Origin: CAYMMX01 sp964391675
GTDB taxonomy: Bacteria; Cyanobacteriota; Vampirovibrionia; Gastranaerophilales; Gastranaerophilaceae
Assembly (NCBI GenBank): GCA_964391675.1
Contig: CAYMMX010000005.1
Coordinates: 1-64,000 of the forward strand
DNA length: 64,000 bases
Reading direction: 5' to 3'
In this document: positions 35,186-44,221 of the stretch, piece after piece
Layout: each line of letters starts with the position of its first letter
Numbering within the stretch: the first letter of the stretch is position 1
Made by a program: the position numbers and the translations under genes
The notes under the pieces: generated by a model
The model's database searches: none
The model's input: the letters and a program-made list of their open reading frames with translations, nothing else
Told to the model about the DNA's origin: nothing

Positions 35186-35734
35186 TTATAATTTCACACT
35201 TAATTTTTGTTGTTCAAAAGCATTAAGAGAATTTGTAATACTTCTAAAACATATTTTATGTTTTAACTTAAAACCATGTTGATACATATCACTAATAGCA
35301 TTTTTCATCGGCATATTCTCCAATATATTTCTCGCTAATGCAACTGCACCACCTGTTCTGTGTTTTCCAAACGTGCAATGAAATAAAGTTTTAATATTTG
35401 GATTTTCATTTATCAAATTATATAAAACAGGTATACTTTTTTTGAAATTAAATAAATTTGCAGGTATATTTATAAAATCAATATTAAATTTTGTATACTG
35501 AGCTTGAAGTTTTTCAATTTGTTGTTGACTTAAAGTTCTAAGATTGACAACTCTTTTTATACCCATTCTTACTAATTCAGGAATTTCATTCACTGTAACA
35601 TTTGAGCTTCTAAATATATTATTATTAACTTTTTCCATATGAAATTTAGCGCATGTTGGAAAAATTTTATCAACAAGTCCTACAATTTTACAAGGATGAA
35701 CAGCTTTTATAGAGCTTAAATTTACACTAACCAT
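35186..35734 (-). CDS. Dual-specificity/tyrosine phosphatase-like protein (Siw14 type)
   Basis: This 182-residue protein has the Cys-based phosphatase signature HCTFGKHRTG (Cys120, Arg126) preceded by RSSN and MGIKRVVNLRT, as in the Siw14/DSP family. Bacterial relatives dephosphorylate phosphotyrosine or inositol phosphates. Within a polysaccharide locus it could control a tyrosine kinase of chain-length regulation, but no such kinase is in the window. It ends one base from the convergent GT6 gene. Confidence 0.8.
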   Translation of the reverse strand: MVSVNLSSIKAVHPCKIVGLVDKIFPTCAKFHMEKVNNNIFRSSNVTVNEIPELVRMGIKRVVNLRTLSQQQIEKLQAQYTKFNIDFINIPANLFNFKKSIPVLYNLINENPNIKTLFHCTFGKHRTGGAVALARNILENMPMKNAISDMYQHGFKLKHKICFRSITNSLNAFEQQKLSVKL

Positions 35735-35851
35735 ATAAACACCGATTCTTTTTACATTAATAAAAAAATAAACCGATATAAAAATTGATAAAAATTATTA
35801 AAATATTAATTTTTTGTTTCAAAAATTGTAAAATTAAATAAAGGAGATAAT

Positions 35852-36214
35852 ATGAAAAAAGAAATAATTAAAAATGAAGAACAATTAAGATTAGCCATGT
35901 TAAATAATGATTTAGAAATACTGGATAAATTAATTGATGAAAGCTTAGTTTTTATTACTCCGAATGGAACAATAGCAACAAAAAAAGCAGATTTAGAAAT
36001 TCATAAAAATAAGCTTCAAAAGTTGGATGAATTAAATTTATTAGAACAAAAAATAGATTTTAAAGATAATTTGTCAATAGTAACAGCTTTAATGCAAATA
36101 AAAGGTTCATTTGCACAAATGGATATTTCGGGAAACTATAGATATCTAAGAATTTGGCAAAGACAAGAAAATAATTGGAAAATTATTGCCGGCTCTGTAA
36201 CTCAAATAAAATAA
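35852..36214 (+). CDS. NTF2/SnoaL-like (DUF4440-type) protein
   Basis: This 120-residue soluble protein has the cone-shaped NTF2-like pattern. N-terminal helices (NEEQLRLAMLNNDLEILDKLIDE) are followed by strands with LVFITPNGT, RYLRIWQRQENNWKIIAGSVTQI. Members include small enzymes and ligand-binding proteins. No catalytic residue can be assigned. AAAGGAG precedes the ATG. It is a single gene inserted between leftward glycan genes and ends one base from the next convergent gene. Confidence 0.8.
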   Translation: MKKEIIKNEEQLRLAMLNNDLEILDKLIDESLVFITPNGTIATKKADLEIHKNKLQKLDELNLLEQKIDFKDNLSIVTALMQIKGSFAQMDISGNYRYLRIWQRQENNWKIIAGSVTQIK

Positions 36215-36215
36215 C

Positions 36216-37109
36216 TTATTTTAATAAGATTTCTAAACCTTCTTCCACTGAAGTTTTTGGAGAGAACCCAAATAATTTAATACACTTTTTATTATCTAAT
36301 ATGCTATGTTTAATATCACCTTGCCTTGTTATTCCATAATTTGCTTTTTTTGAATAACCTGATTTTTGAGCCATTATTTCAAAAAGTTTATTTATAGATA
36401 TACCTGTATTTGTCGAAACATTGATGATTTCATTTTTAATATCCGATTCTATTGCTTTCAAACAAACTTGAGCTATATCTTCAACATAAACAAAATCTCT
36501 TGTTTGTTCTCCATCACCATCAATTATAATATTTTCATTATTTTTCATTTTATCGGCAAAAATAGCAACAACTCCGGCTTCACCATGAGCTGACTGTCTG
36601 GGGCCATAAACATTTGCAAATCTGAAGACTAAATAATCAATGCCAAACAATTCAATATATTTTTCCATTGTAAGTTTAGATATTCCATAAAAAGAAAGAC
36701 ATGTCGTATTGTGTTTTTCATCAACAGGAAGATATTCGGGAATACCATAAACAGCTGCTGTAGACGCTGTTATAAATTTTTTAACCCCATGTTTTTTACA
36801 AAAATTTAAAACATTAATACTTCCCAATATATTTTCTTTAGCATCCTCAAGTGGATTTAGTGTAGAAAAACTAACACTCGCCTGAGCCGCAAAATGAACA
36901 ACATAATCAAAGTCATTTTCATTAAATACTCTTTCAAATTCAGAAGAATTTATGTCTAAATTATAAAATTTCGCTTTTTGATTCAAATTTGAATCAAAAC
37001 CGGAAGATAAATTATCAACGATTACTACATTATAATTATTATCAATTAATAAATCAGTCAGATGAGAACCTATAAAACCTGCACCACCTGTGATTAAAAC
37101 ATTTTTCAT
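36216..37109 (-). CDS. NAD-dependent nucleotide-sugar epimerase/dehydratase (extended SDR)
   Basis: This 297-residue extended SDR has GGAGFIGSHL (7-16), the Ser-Tyr-Lys active site (STAAVYG, then YGISKLTME near residue 140) and NVYGPRQ. It resembles UDP-glucose 4-epimerase-like enzymes. It is the last gene of the leftward operon that starts with the CDP-glucose synthase-type cytidylyltransferase, so it may act on a CDP- or UDP-sugar. Substrate assignment is not possible. GGAG precedes the ATG. Confidence 0.85.
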   Translation of the reverse strand: MKNVLITGGAGFIGSHLTDLLIDNNYNVVIVDNLSSGFDSNLNQKAKFYNLDINSSEFERVFNENDFDYVVHFAAQASVSFSTLNPLEDAKENILGSINVLNFCKKHGVKKFITASTAAVYGIPEYLPVDEKHNTTCLSFYGISKLTMEKYIELFGIDYLVFRFANVYGPRQSAHGEAGVVAIFADKMKNNENIIIDGDGEQTRDFVYVEDIAQVCLKAIESDIKNEIINVSTNTGISINKLFEIMAQKSGYSKKANYGITRQGDIKHSILDNKKCIKLFGFSPKTSVEEGLEILLK

Positions 37110-37149
37110 AATTCACTCCAATTCACAACAAATATACCACGAAAATGAA

Positions 37150-37971
37150 TTATCTTAAATTAATATAATCTTTTAAAGAAATTTTCCAACTTCTGCAAAT
37201 ACCATTATTTTCCATAGTACTGTGTTTAGGTCTTTTTGCGGGACGAGGAAATTCTTCTGTTGTACATGGTTTCAAATTAACACTTAAACCGGCTAATTTG
37301 AAAATTTCTTTGGCAAACCCGTACCAAGAAACTTCGCCACTGCCACAAACATGATAAATACCGTATTGAAGTCCTTCATTTAACAATTTGACTATACCAT
37401 TTGAAAGTTCAACCGTCCAAGTAGGACATCCTATTTGATCATTTACAACTTTTAATTCTGGCTTTTGCGCTAAAGAGATCATGGTTTCTACAAAATTTTT
37501 GCCATGATGACCATAAAGCCAGCTTGTACGGGTTATATAAAACTTTTTACAGTATTTTTGAACAGCTTTTTCACCATCTAGTTTGGTTTTTCCGTAAACA
37601 CTTTGAGGATTTGTTTTATCATCAGTTAAATAAGGCTCTTTTTTTTCTCCGTCAAAAACATAATCCGTAGAAATATAAACCATTGTTATATTTTTTTGTC
37701 CACAGGCTTTGGCAATATTTTCTGTTCCTAAAACATTAACTTTAGTTGCTGTTTCAATATCAGTTTCAGCTCCATCTACGTTTGTGTATGCAGCACAATG
37801 AATTACAATGTCTGGAATTTCTTTATTTAAAACAGATTCGACTTGATTAAAATCAGTAATATCTAAATTATCAATATCTGTTTCAATTACATCATAATCC
37901 TCATCTTCTAATATCGGAACTAAATCCTGTCCCAACATCCCCTTTGCACCTGTAACTAATACTTTTTTCAT
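37150..37971 (-). CDS. RmlD-like 4-dehydro-6-deoxysugar reductase
   Basis: This 273-residue SDR of the RmlD family carries GAKGMLGQDL (8-17), TNVDGAE, STDYVFDG and YGKTKLDGE. RmlD reduces dTDP-4-dehydro-L-rhamnose. RmlA, B and C genes are absent here, so in this operon it may instead reduce the CDP-4-dehydro-6-deoxyglucose made by the RfbG-like enzyme. That substrate is an inference from gene order. The start overlaps the upstream stop (ATGA). Confidence 0.8.
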   Translation of the reverse strand: MKKVLVTGAKGMLGQDLVPILEDEDYDVIETDIDNLDITDFNQVESVLNKEIPDIVIHCAAYTNVDGAETDIETATKVNVLGTENIAKACGQKNITMVYISTDYVFDGEKKEPYLTDDKTNPQSVYGKTKLDGEKAVQKYCKKFYITRTSWLYGHHGKNFVETMISLAQKPELKVVNDQIGCPTWTVELSNGIVKLLNEGLQYGIYHVCGSGEVSWYGFAKEIFKLAGLSVNLKPCTTEEFPRPAKRPKHSTMENNGICRSWKISLKDYINLR

Positions 37972-39257
37972 CTTTTTATAAATTCCCTTTCAACTACTCT
38001 TTTACCATCTAAAAATGCTTGATTTGTCCACATATATTCCCATTTACCAAACCTGCCTATTGATTTTATCCCGATTGAATTTAAATAATCGAGAACTACC
38101 TTTCTGTTTTCATAAATCTTATGGTCGAATATAATATTAGCATATTTTTCAAATCGAATATCTTTTATAAAAATTTCTTCACGTTTAAAATTATATATAT
38201 TTGATAGTTTTTCTATTGTAGCATTCAAAACCGCACTAGAATCAGGAATATCCGAGTCATTTGCAAAAAATATTTCAGCCTGTAAAGAACTGCATCCCTG
38301 AGGAACGTTGTCGGGTGATTTTAGACTGGGAGAATAAACTCTTGCCGGTAAAATATCTTCATCATAAATATAAAACCATAAATCTTTTGCAACATCCGGT
38401 CTTCTAAATCCTAAAGAAACCATATAACCTGAAGTGTGTTTTAAATTCTTTGCTGCATACAAAACGTCTGCAGGAGTGTTGTCTATCAATTTTACAATAT
38501 CCGGCAAAGGAATAGAAGATATCAAGTCATCATAAAATTCCTCACTACCATCTTGAAAAAAAACCCTTTTAATACCACTATCTATAGAAACTACTTCTTT
38601 GTTTAATCTAATATCTAAATCTTTTCTGATTAAATTTAGAATACTTCTAAAACCACCGGTTTTAGGATATTTCATAACAGAAGCATAATAATAATTCTTA
38701 TCCTGAGGTTTTTCGGCACCATTAATTATCTCCTGTAATGTCGGAGAATACATTCTCATTCCAACCCATTTTGTTTCAAGTTCTTTAGGTTCTTTACCCC
38801 AATATTTTCTTGTATAAGTAAATGGAAAATTATGTGCAAAATATTTTCCGTATTGACATTCTAACCATTGCGCATAGTCTTTTATTTCTGAAATATCTTT
38901 TTGCGGTTTGCTTTTAAAATCTTCTATAATTTTATTTTTTTCATTCTTTGGTAACGGATAAAGATTATTTTGTACAGGATGTTTTAGCCAAAAACCTTTG
39001 TAATAATTGTTTGATACAGCAGGGTGTTCAAATAACTCAGTTGAAGCTTTAAAAATATTTTGGACATAATCTTCTTTTGCGAATGTAAAATGAACAAACT
39101 TGTCAAACCTAAAACCATTTATAGTAAAATTAGAACAAAGACCGCCCCAGTCACTATCTTTTTCAAAAATAATACTCTCTATTTCTGACTGTTTTAAATA
39201 ATAACCTGCAGAAAGTCCTGCTATCCCGCTTCCTAAAATTATTGTTTTAGAAGACAT
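37968..39257 (-). CDS. FAD-dependent amine-oxidase/UDP-galactopyranose-mutase-like protein
   Basis: This 429-residue flavoprotein has an N-terminal dinucleotide fold LGSGIAGLSAGYYL (about 7-20), then FEKDSDWGGLCSNF and GFRFDKFVHF, typical of the protoporphyrinogen-oxidase/UGM superfamily, and a C-terminal SIGRFGKWEYMWTNQAFLDG that closes the FAD site. Relatives in O-antigen clusters interconvert pyranose and furanose sugars or act as unknown NDP-sugar enzymes. Here it lies inside the CDP-sugar operon, overlapping rfbG by 19 bases. A CDP-deoxysugar mutase role is a guess. Confidence 0.7.
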   Translation of the reverse strand: MSSKTIILGSGIAGLSAGYYLKQSEIESIIFEKDSDWGGLCSNFTINGFRFDKFVHFTFAKEDYVQNIFKASTELFEHPAVSNNYYKGFWLKHPVQNNLYPLPKNEKNKIIEDFKSKPQKDISEIKDYAQWLECQYGKYFAHNFPFTYTRKYWGKEPKELETKWVGMRMYSPTLQEIINGAEKPQDKNYYYASVMKYPKTGGFRSILNLIRKDLDIRLNKEVVSIDSGIKRVFFQDGSEEFYDDLISSIPLPDIVKLIDNTPADVLYAAKNLKHTSGYMVSLGFRRPDVAKDLWFYIYDEDILPARVYSPSLKSPDNVPQGCSSLQAEIFFANDSDIPDSSAVLNATIEKLSNIYNFKREEIFIKDIRFEKYANIIFDHKIYENRKVVLDYLNSIGIKSIGRFGKWEYMWTNQAFLDGKRVVEREFIKR

Positions 39258-40333
39258 TTTGCTTCCTTACCTGAATGCATTTCGATTTGATTAACACAAA
39301 AATTATACATATCTTTTTCGGATAAAGATTCCTTATACCAATCTACAGTGAATTGAATTGATTCTTCTAATGATAATTTTGGAGTCCAATTTAGCATTGT
39401 ATATGCTTTTGTTACATCTAAATTTAACAATGTATCTTCATGAACTGCATTTGGATCAGAAGTATTTATAACATTTCCTTTTCCATATGCCTTTATAACT
39501 TTTTGAACCACATCCCAAACAGTTTTATTAGAAGATAAAGGTGGCCCGAAATTAAAATTTGTAGCAAAAATAACAGGATTATCAATCATTTTTTCGCCAA
39601 CTCTTAAATATCCTGAGATTGGCTCTAAAACGTGTTGCCAAGGACGTGTTGCTTTGGGATTTCTAATTTCTATATCCCTATTTGCTTCAATAAATCTTAT
39701 GCAATCAGGAATTAAACGATTATCAGACCAATCTCCGCCACCTATCACATTACCGGCACGAACGCTTACAACAGATTTTCCATGTTTTGAATAATCTTTA
39801 GGGTTAAAAAAGGAATTTCTATAAGAACTTATCATTAATTCAGCACAACCTTTGGATGAAGAATAAGGATCATATCCTCCCATTCTGTCAGTTTCTTTAT
39901 ACCCCCATATTTGTTCTACATTCTCATAGCATTTATCAGAAGTAATCATTATAACTGTTTTAACAAAATTAAATTTTCGAACAGCTTCTAAAATATTTAA
40001 AGATCCCATCAAATTAGTTTCGTATGTTAGTTTAGGTTCTTGATAAGAAGTTCTGACTAATGCTTGAGCTGCAAGATGAAAAACAATTTCAGGTTTATAT
40101 TGAGCAAAAACTTTTTCTAAAGTTTCAGAATCTCTTACATCAGCGCGAATATCTGCATGTAGTTTTTCGTGTAAATTACATGCACAGAAGTTACTTCTAT
40201 AACCATATTCGCTTAGTGAATATCCAACAACTTTTGCGCCTAACATAGTAAGCCAAATAGAAAGCCATGAGCCTTTAAATCCTGTATGTCCTGTAACAAG
40301 AACTGTTTTACCCTTATATACATCACTAAACAT
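39239..40333 (-). CDS. rfbG: CDP-glucose 4,6-dehydratase
   Basis: This 364-residue extended SDR has the RfbG hallmarks VTGHTGFKGSWLSIWL (about 14-29), FHLAAQALVRTSY, MITSDKCYEN and GGYDPYSSSKGCAEL. It converts CDP-glucose to CDP-4-dehydro-6-deoxyglucose, using the product of the RfbF-like enzyme two genes upstream. I chose ATG 40333 because GGTGGAGG lies seven bases before it. It overlaps the preceding epimerase gene by 8 bases. Confidence 0.92.
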   Translation of the reverse strand: MFSDVYKGKTVLVTGHTGFKGSWLSIWLTMLGAKVVGYSLSEYGYRSNFCACNLHEKLHADIRADVRDSETLEKVFAQYKPEIVFHLAAQALVRTSYQEPKLTYETNLMGSLNILEAVRKFNFVKTVIMITSDKCYENVEQIWGYKETDRMGGYDPYSSSKGCAELMISSYRNSFFNPKDYSKHGKSVVSVRAGNVIGGGDWSDNRLIPDCIRFIEANRDIEIRNPKATRPWQHVLEPISGYLRVGEKMIDNPVIFATNFNFGPPLSSNKTVWDVVQKVIKAYGKGNVINTSDPNAVHEDTLLNLDVTKAYTMLNWTPKLSLEESIQFTVDWYKESLSEKDMYNFCVNQIEMHSGKEAKCLLKQ

Positions 40334-41225
40334 TATTTTGCCTCCACCAATCAATAGTTTGTTTCAAACCTTCTTCTAAATCAATTTTTTGTGTCCAACC
40401 AACATCATTTAATAATTTCTCATTACATCCCACAACAAAATTATCTTCAAAATTTGCAGGAATTGCTCCATACAAAATTTTTCCTTTATAATCCATGAGT
40501 TCAGATATTTTTTCAACTATAGATTTAAGCACTACAGGTTTACCTGATGAAATGTTAACTGCTCCCTTTACATCACTTTCAAATAAAGCAACAATTCCTG
40601 ATGCAATATCGAAAACATGCAAATAATCTTGAGTTTTAGTACAAGGACTAACTTTTACATCTTCGTTATTTAAAATTGAACAAATTACAGAAGGCATTAA
40701 TCTTGATTTTTTCTCATATGGGCCATAGACATTGAAAATTCGTGCCCACTTAAAATCTAAGTCACATTGCATAGCGTACGAAGAAGCAATTTCGTATAAT
40801 GAAGCTTTACATTTACCATATAGGGAAGAATTTGTAAGAGGAGTTAAATTTTCTTTCAAATACCCATAAGAAAAATCATACTCCGACATACTTCCGGCAA
40901 ATAAAGCTTTTTTACCTCCATTATTTTTAAAAGATTTTAACAGATTAATTGATAATGCGGTCCAATCCATATTTACATCTGAAGAATGACATTTAGCATC
41001 AGTATACCATGCCAAGTGAATTAAATTTTCAAATTTATTTTCCTTTAAAAAGTTTTCTGTTGCTAATTTGTCAAAAAGGTCTAATTTTATTTGGATTAAG
41101 TCTTTATTCTCTGATAAAGATACTGAATTAGACGGAGCAAAAACCGTATATCCTTTTTGAATAAGCTCATTTACAACATTTCTTCCGATAAATCCTGTTG
41201 CTCCTGTAAGAAGAACTCTTTTCAC
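40326..41225 (-). CDS. NAD-dependent epimerase/reductase in CDP-sugar operon
   Basis: This 299-residue SDR carries TGATGFIGRNVV (about 7-18), HLAWYTDAKCH, a Ser/Tyr/Lys active site (GSMSEYDFSYGYLK, then YGKCKASLYE) and FNVYGPYEKKSRL. Its place between rfbF and rfbG, and similarity in style to abequose/tyvelose/CDP-sugar reductases, suggest it finishes a CDP-deoxyhexose. It begins with GTG, overlapping the rfbF stop (GTGA), with GGAG seven bases upstream. Confidence 0.8.
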   Translation of the reverse strand: MKRVLLTGATGFIGRNVVNELIQKGYTVFAPSNSVSLSENKDLIQIKLDLFDKLATENFLKENKFENLIHLAWYTDAKCHSSDVNMDWTALSINLLKSFKNNGGKKALFAGSMSEYDFSYGYLKENLTPLTNSSLYGKCKASLYEIASSYAMQCDLDFKWARIFNVYGPYEKKSRLMPSVICSILNNEDVKVSPCTKTQDYLHVFDIASGIVALFESDVKGAVNISSGKPVVLKSIVEKISELMDYKGKILYGAIPANFEDNFVVGCNEKLLNDVGWTQKIDLEEGLKQTIDWWRQNNV

Positions 41226-42046
41226 TGCTTAGCTCCTCCACATAATACTGAAGCAGTACTGTTTAATTTATCATTCCATTTTTTCCAAGGAGCTTTACCA
41301 CTTTCCCACAGGGTTATTAATTCTTCTTTGTCTCTCATTGTATCCATCGGACGCCAAAACCCATTATGTTTATAGGCATTAAGCTGTCCATCATTGGCAA
41401 GATTTATCATTGGTTCTTGTTCCCAAGTAACATTATCACCGTCTGCAATGTAATTAAAAATTTCGGGTTCTAAAACAAAAAAGCCGCCATTTACCCAAGC
41501 TCCGTCACCTATAGGTTTTTCCTGAAAATGTGAGATTTCTCCGCAACTTTCAATATTTAATGCACCAAAACGTCCTGAAGGTTGAACTGCTGTTAAAGTT
41601 GCAAGTTTTTTCGATTGTTTATGGTATTCTATCAACTCATTAATATTAACATCACAAACACCATCACCATAAGTCAGTAAAAATGATTCATTCCCTATAA
41701 AATCTTTTGCTTTTTTTATACGACTACCGGTTAGGGTATTTATACCCGTATGAAGCATTGTCACTCGCCAAGGTTCACAACTTGTTCTGTGAACTTCCAT
41801 ACTGTTTGTTTTTAAATCTACTGTTATATCCGTATTATTTGTATAATAATTTGCAAAATATTCTTTTATAACTTCACTTTTATATCCACATAGAATAACA
41901 AATTCATTAAATCCGTAAAATGAATAAATTTTCATTATGTGCCACAAAATAGGATAACCACCGATTTCTACCATCGGTTTTGGACGGAGATTTGTTTCTT
42001 CGCCTAATCTTGTACCTAAACCGCCGGCTAAAATTACAACCTTCAT
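41222..42046 (-). CDS. rfbF: Glucose-1-phosphate cytidylyltransferase
   Basis: This 274-residue nucleotidyltransferase has LAGGLGTRLGEETNLRPKPMVEIGG (signature spread over about 6-30), TYGDGVCDVNI and VNGGFFVLEPEIFNYI. It forms CDP-glucose from glucose-1-phosphate and CTP, the first step of CDP-deoxysugar synthesis. It opens the six-gene leftward operon ending at 36216. ATAGGAG precedes the ATG. Confidence 0.94.
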   Translation of the reverse strand: MKVVILAGGLGTRLGEETNLRPKPMVEIGGYPILWHIMKIYSFYGFNEFVILCGYKSEVIKEYFANYYTNNTDITVDLKTNSMEVHRTSCEPWRVTMLHTGINTLTGSRIKKAKDFIGNESFLLTYGDGVCDVNINELIEYHKQSKKLATLTAVQPSGRFGALNIESCGEISHFQEKPIGDGAWVNGGFFVLEPEIFNYIADGDNVTWEQEPMINLANDGQLNAYKHNGFWRPMDTMRDKEELITLWESGKAPWKKWNDKLNSTASVLCGGAKQ

Positions 42047-42187
42047 ATATATACTCCTATGTAGTAACCCTTGTAAATATTATATCATAACCTATCTCTT
42101 TATAAAACAGTTTAAATAATTAATCAAAATCGAGTATATATTTATGATAAAATTTTCTTGTTAACAGTTTACGGGAATTTTAATATT

Positions 42188-43225
42188 TTGAAAAAGAAGA
42201 TAGCATTTATTGCACATTCGTATCATAAAAAAACAATGTCATATAAATTTATATACGATTATCTTCTGGAGTTCTTTGATATAGAACTAATATTTGATGA
42301 AGAATGGGAAACAGGTAAAAAAATCGTATGGGAAAGGTTCAATAACGAGTATCATGCATTAATAATATTTCAAATGTTCCCTGATGAAGAAAATTTTAGA
42401 AAAATTTCTAATAGAAATATAATTTATATGCCCATGTATGATCAAATTGAAAGCTGGCATTTTAACCAGTGGTATATTTGCAAAAACATAAAAATTGTGA
42501 GTTTTTCTTCAACATTGCACAAAATGCTTCAAAATTTTGGATTTAATTCAATTTATATACAATATTTTATTGAACCAAAAGAGTTTTCTCCGGGCAATGA
42601 TAATGAAGTATTTTTTTGGCAAAGGCTTAAAAAGATAAATATTAATACTATAAAAAAAATATTTAAAAATTCTGACGTAAAAATTCATATTCATAAAACT
42701 GTTGACCCAGGTCAAGAATATATAGAACCAACTAAAAATGATGAAGAAAAATTTAATATAACTTATTCCCAATGGTTTGACACAAAAGAAGAAATGCAAG
42801 AATTTATAAAAACTAAAGGAATTTATATTGCACCAAGATATACAGAAGGAATTGGAATGAGTTTTTTAGAAGCAATGGCTCAAGGGAAAGTAGTGATTGC
42901 AAATAATAAACCAACAATGAATGAATATATTAAACAGGGAGAGACTGGTTTTTTATGTAACTTCAAATTTCCAAGACCAATAAACTTAAAAAACATAAAA
43001 GAAATTCAAAAAAATACTTATAATTATGCAAAAATCGGATACGAAAAGTGGCTAAATGAAAGAAAATATATAATTGACTATATTAACGAAGAACCTAAAA
43101 CAAAAGAACTTAAATTATGGGTAAAAATACTTAAGCCTATTTTATCAATAGATAGAAAAAAATTCATACGAATGAAGCTCGGAACTAATCCAAGTTTAAC
43201 ACTTTTAGGTAAAAAAATTTATTAA
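42188..43225 (+). CDS. GT1/GT4-type glycosyltransferase
   Basis: This protein of about 345 residues shows a GT-B layout. An N-terminal strand KKIAFIAHSYH leads the fold, and the C-terminal half carries APRYTEGIGMSFLEAMAQGKVVIANNKPTMNEYI, the nucleotide-sugar binding E-x7-E region. The start is uncertain: TTG at 42188 keeps the first strand and gives a plausible leader after an extended -10 (TGATAAAAT, 42145-42153), while an in-frame TTG at 42158 would be almost at the transcription start. The donor is unknown. The RgpF-like gene follows after 12 bases. Confidence 0.78.
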   Translation: MKKKIAFIAHSYHKKTMSYKFIYDYLLEFFDIELIFDEEWETGKKIVWERFNNEYHALIIFQMFPDEENFRKISNRNIIYMPMYDQIESWHFNQWYICKNIKIVSFSSTLHKMLQNFGFNSIYIQYFIEPKEFSPGNDNEVFFWQRLKKININTIKKIFKNSDVKIHIHKTVDPGQEYIEPTKNDEEKFNITYSQWFDTKEEMQEFIKTKGIYIAPRYTEGIGMSFLEAMAQGKVVIANNKPTMNEYIKQGETGFLCNFKFPRPINLKNIKEIQKNTYNYAKIGYEKWLNERKYIIDYINEEPKTKELKLWVKILKPILSIDRKKFIRMKLGTNPSLTLLGKKIY

Positions 43226-43237
43226 AGAGGAATCTAC

Positions 43238-44179
43238 ATGAAAAGACTTTGTCTATTTGCCGGATATAATGAAAAAGGACTTATACACAAATATGTAATT
43301 AATTATATCAAATCACTAAAAGAGATTTCTGATGTATATTATCTTGCAGATTGTGATATTAGCGAAGAAGAATTAAACAAATTAAACGAATTTGTTATTC
43401 AGGCAAGTTCTTATCGCCATGAAAAATACGATTTTGGCTCATGGCAAGAATTAATCAAAAAAATCGGTTGGGATAAACTTTCTGAATATGATGAATTAAT
43501 ACTTTGTAATGACTCTTGTTTTGGTCCGATTTTCCCACTTTATCCAATATTTCAAGAAATGGAAAAACAAAATCTTGATTTTTGGGGATTGGCTCAAAAC
43601 AATCTTAATGAAGTTAAGCATTTGCAAAGTTATTTTTTAGTTTTAAATAAAAATGTTTTTTTATCAGAAACCTTTAAAACTTTTATTGAATCAATAAAAA
43701 AAGAAAATAATTCTGTTGACGTTGTTCATAATTATGAACTATCTCTAACAAACATTTTAGCTTCAGAAAATTTCAAATACAGTTCTTATATAGATCCTGC
43801 TAAAATAAACTATAATATATCTCCAAAATCTAATGCGAATTACAAGGATAACACTTATTACTGGAAACAAATGATTAACTTGGGATTCCCATTAATTAAA
43901 ATAAGAATATTTACAACTCACAGATATAAAAAATATTTAGACAGCTTATATAAATGGGATGAATATATTGAGAACAATTGCAATTATGATACTAATTTTA
44001 TTAAGGATTACCTTAATAACTCAGGATACGCAAATACAGGAAAATTGAGCTATAGGTTAAAACGTTTTTTCACTTTACCTCAAAAAGATTCAGATAGAGG
44101 TATTGGCTTGAAAAACAAAATACGTTTAAAACTTTATAATTATTTAAAAGCAAAACTAGAAGAAAAAAATCTTATTTAA
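43238..44179 (+). CDS. Rhamnan synthesis F (RgpF)-family protein
   Basis: This 313-residue protein matches the RgpF family: LCLFAGYNEKG near the start, YRHEKYDFGSWQ, YDELILCNDSCFGPIFPL, and LDFWGLAQN with the following LQSYFLVLNK. RgpF-type proteins act as glycosyltransferases for rhamnose-rich or other surface polysaccharides. It is paired with the GT4-type gene upstream, and a strong terminator follows. GAGG precedes the ATG. Confidence 0.88.
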   Translation: MKRLCLFAGYNEKGLIHKYVINYIKSLKEISDVYYLADCDISEEELNKLNEFVIQASSYRHEKYDFGSWQELIKKIGWDKLSEYDELILCNDSCFGPIFPLYPIFQEMEKQNLDFWGLAQNNLNEVKHLQSYFLVLNKNVFLSETFKTFIESIKKENNSVDVVHNYELSLTNILASENFKYSSYIDPAKINYNISPKSNANYKDNTYYWKQMINLGFPLIKIRIFTTHRYKKYLDSLYKWDEYIENNCNYDTNFIKDYLNNSGYANTGKLSYRLKRFFTLPQKDSDRGIGLKNKIRLKLYNYLKAKLEEKNLI

Positions 44180-44186
44180 AAATTTT

Positions 44187-44220
44187 TAAAGGCGCCCGAG
44201 TTAAAACTTGGGCGCCTTTA
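44187..44220. terminator. Bidirectional intrinsic terminator
   Basis: A 15-bp stem (TAAAGGCGCCCGAGT arm, one G-T) lies between convergent rgpF-like and membrane transferase genes and has T-rich flanks. Confidence 0.9.
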
Positions 44221-44221
44221 C

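Noticed and set aside
37150..37971. dTDP-rhamnose pathway assignment (rmlD in the strict sense)
   Set aside because: rmlA, rmlB and rmlC are absent and the gene is embedded in a CDP-glucose-based operon, so only the family, not the substrate, is claimed.
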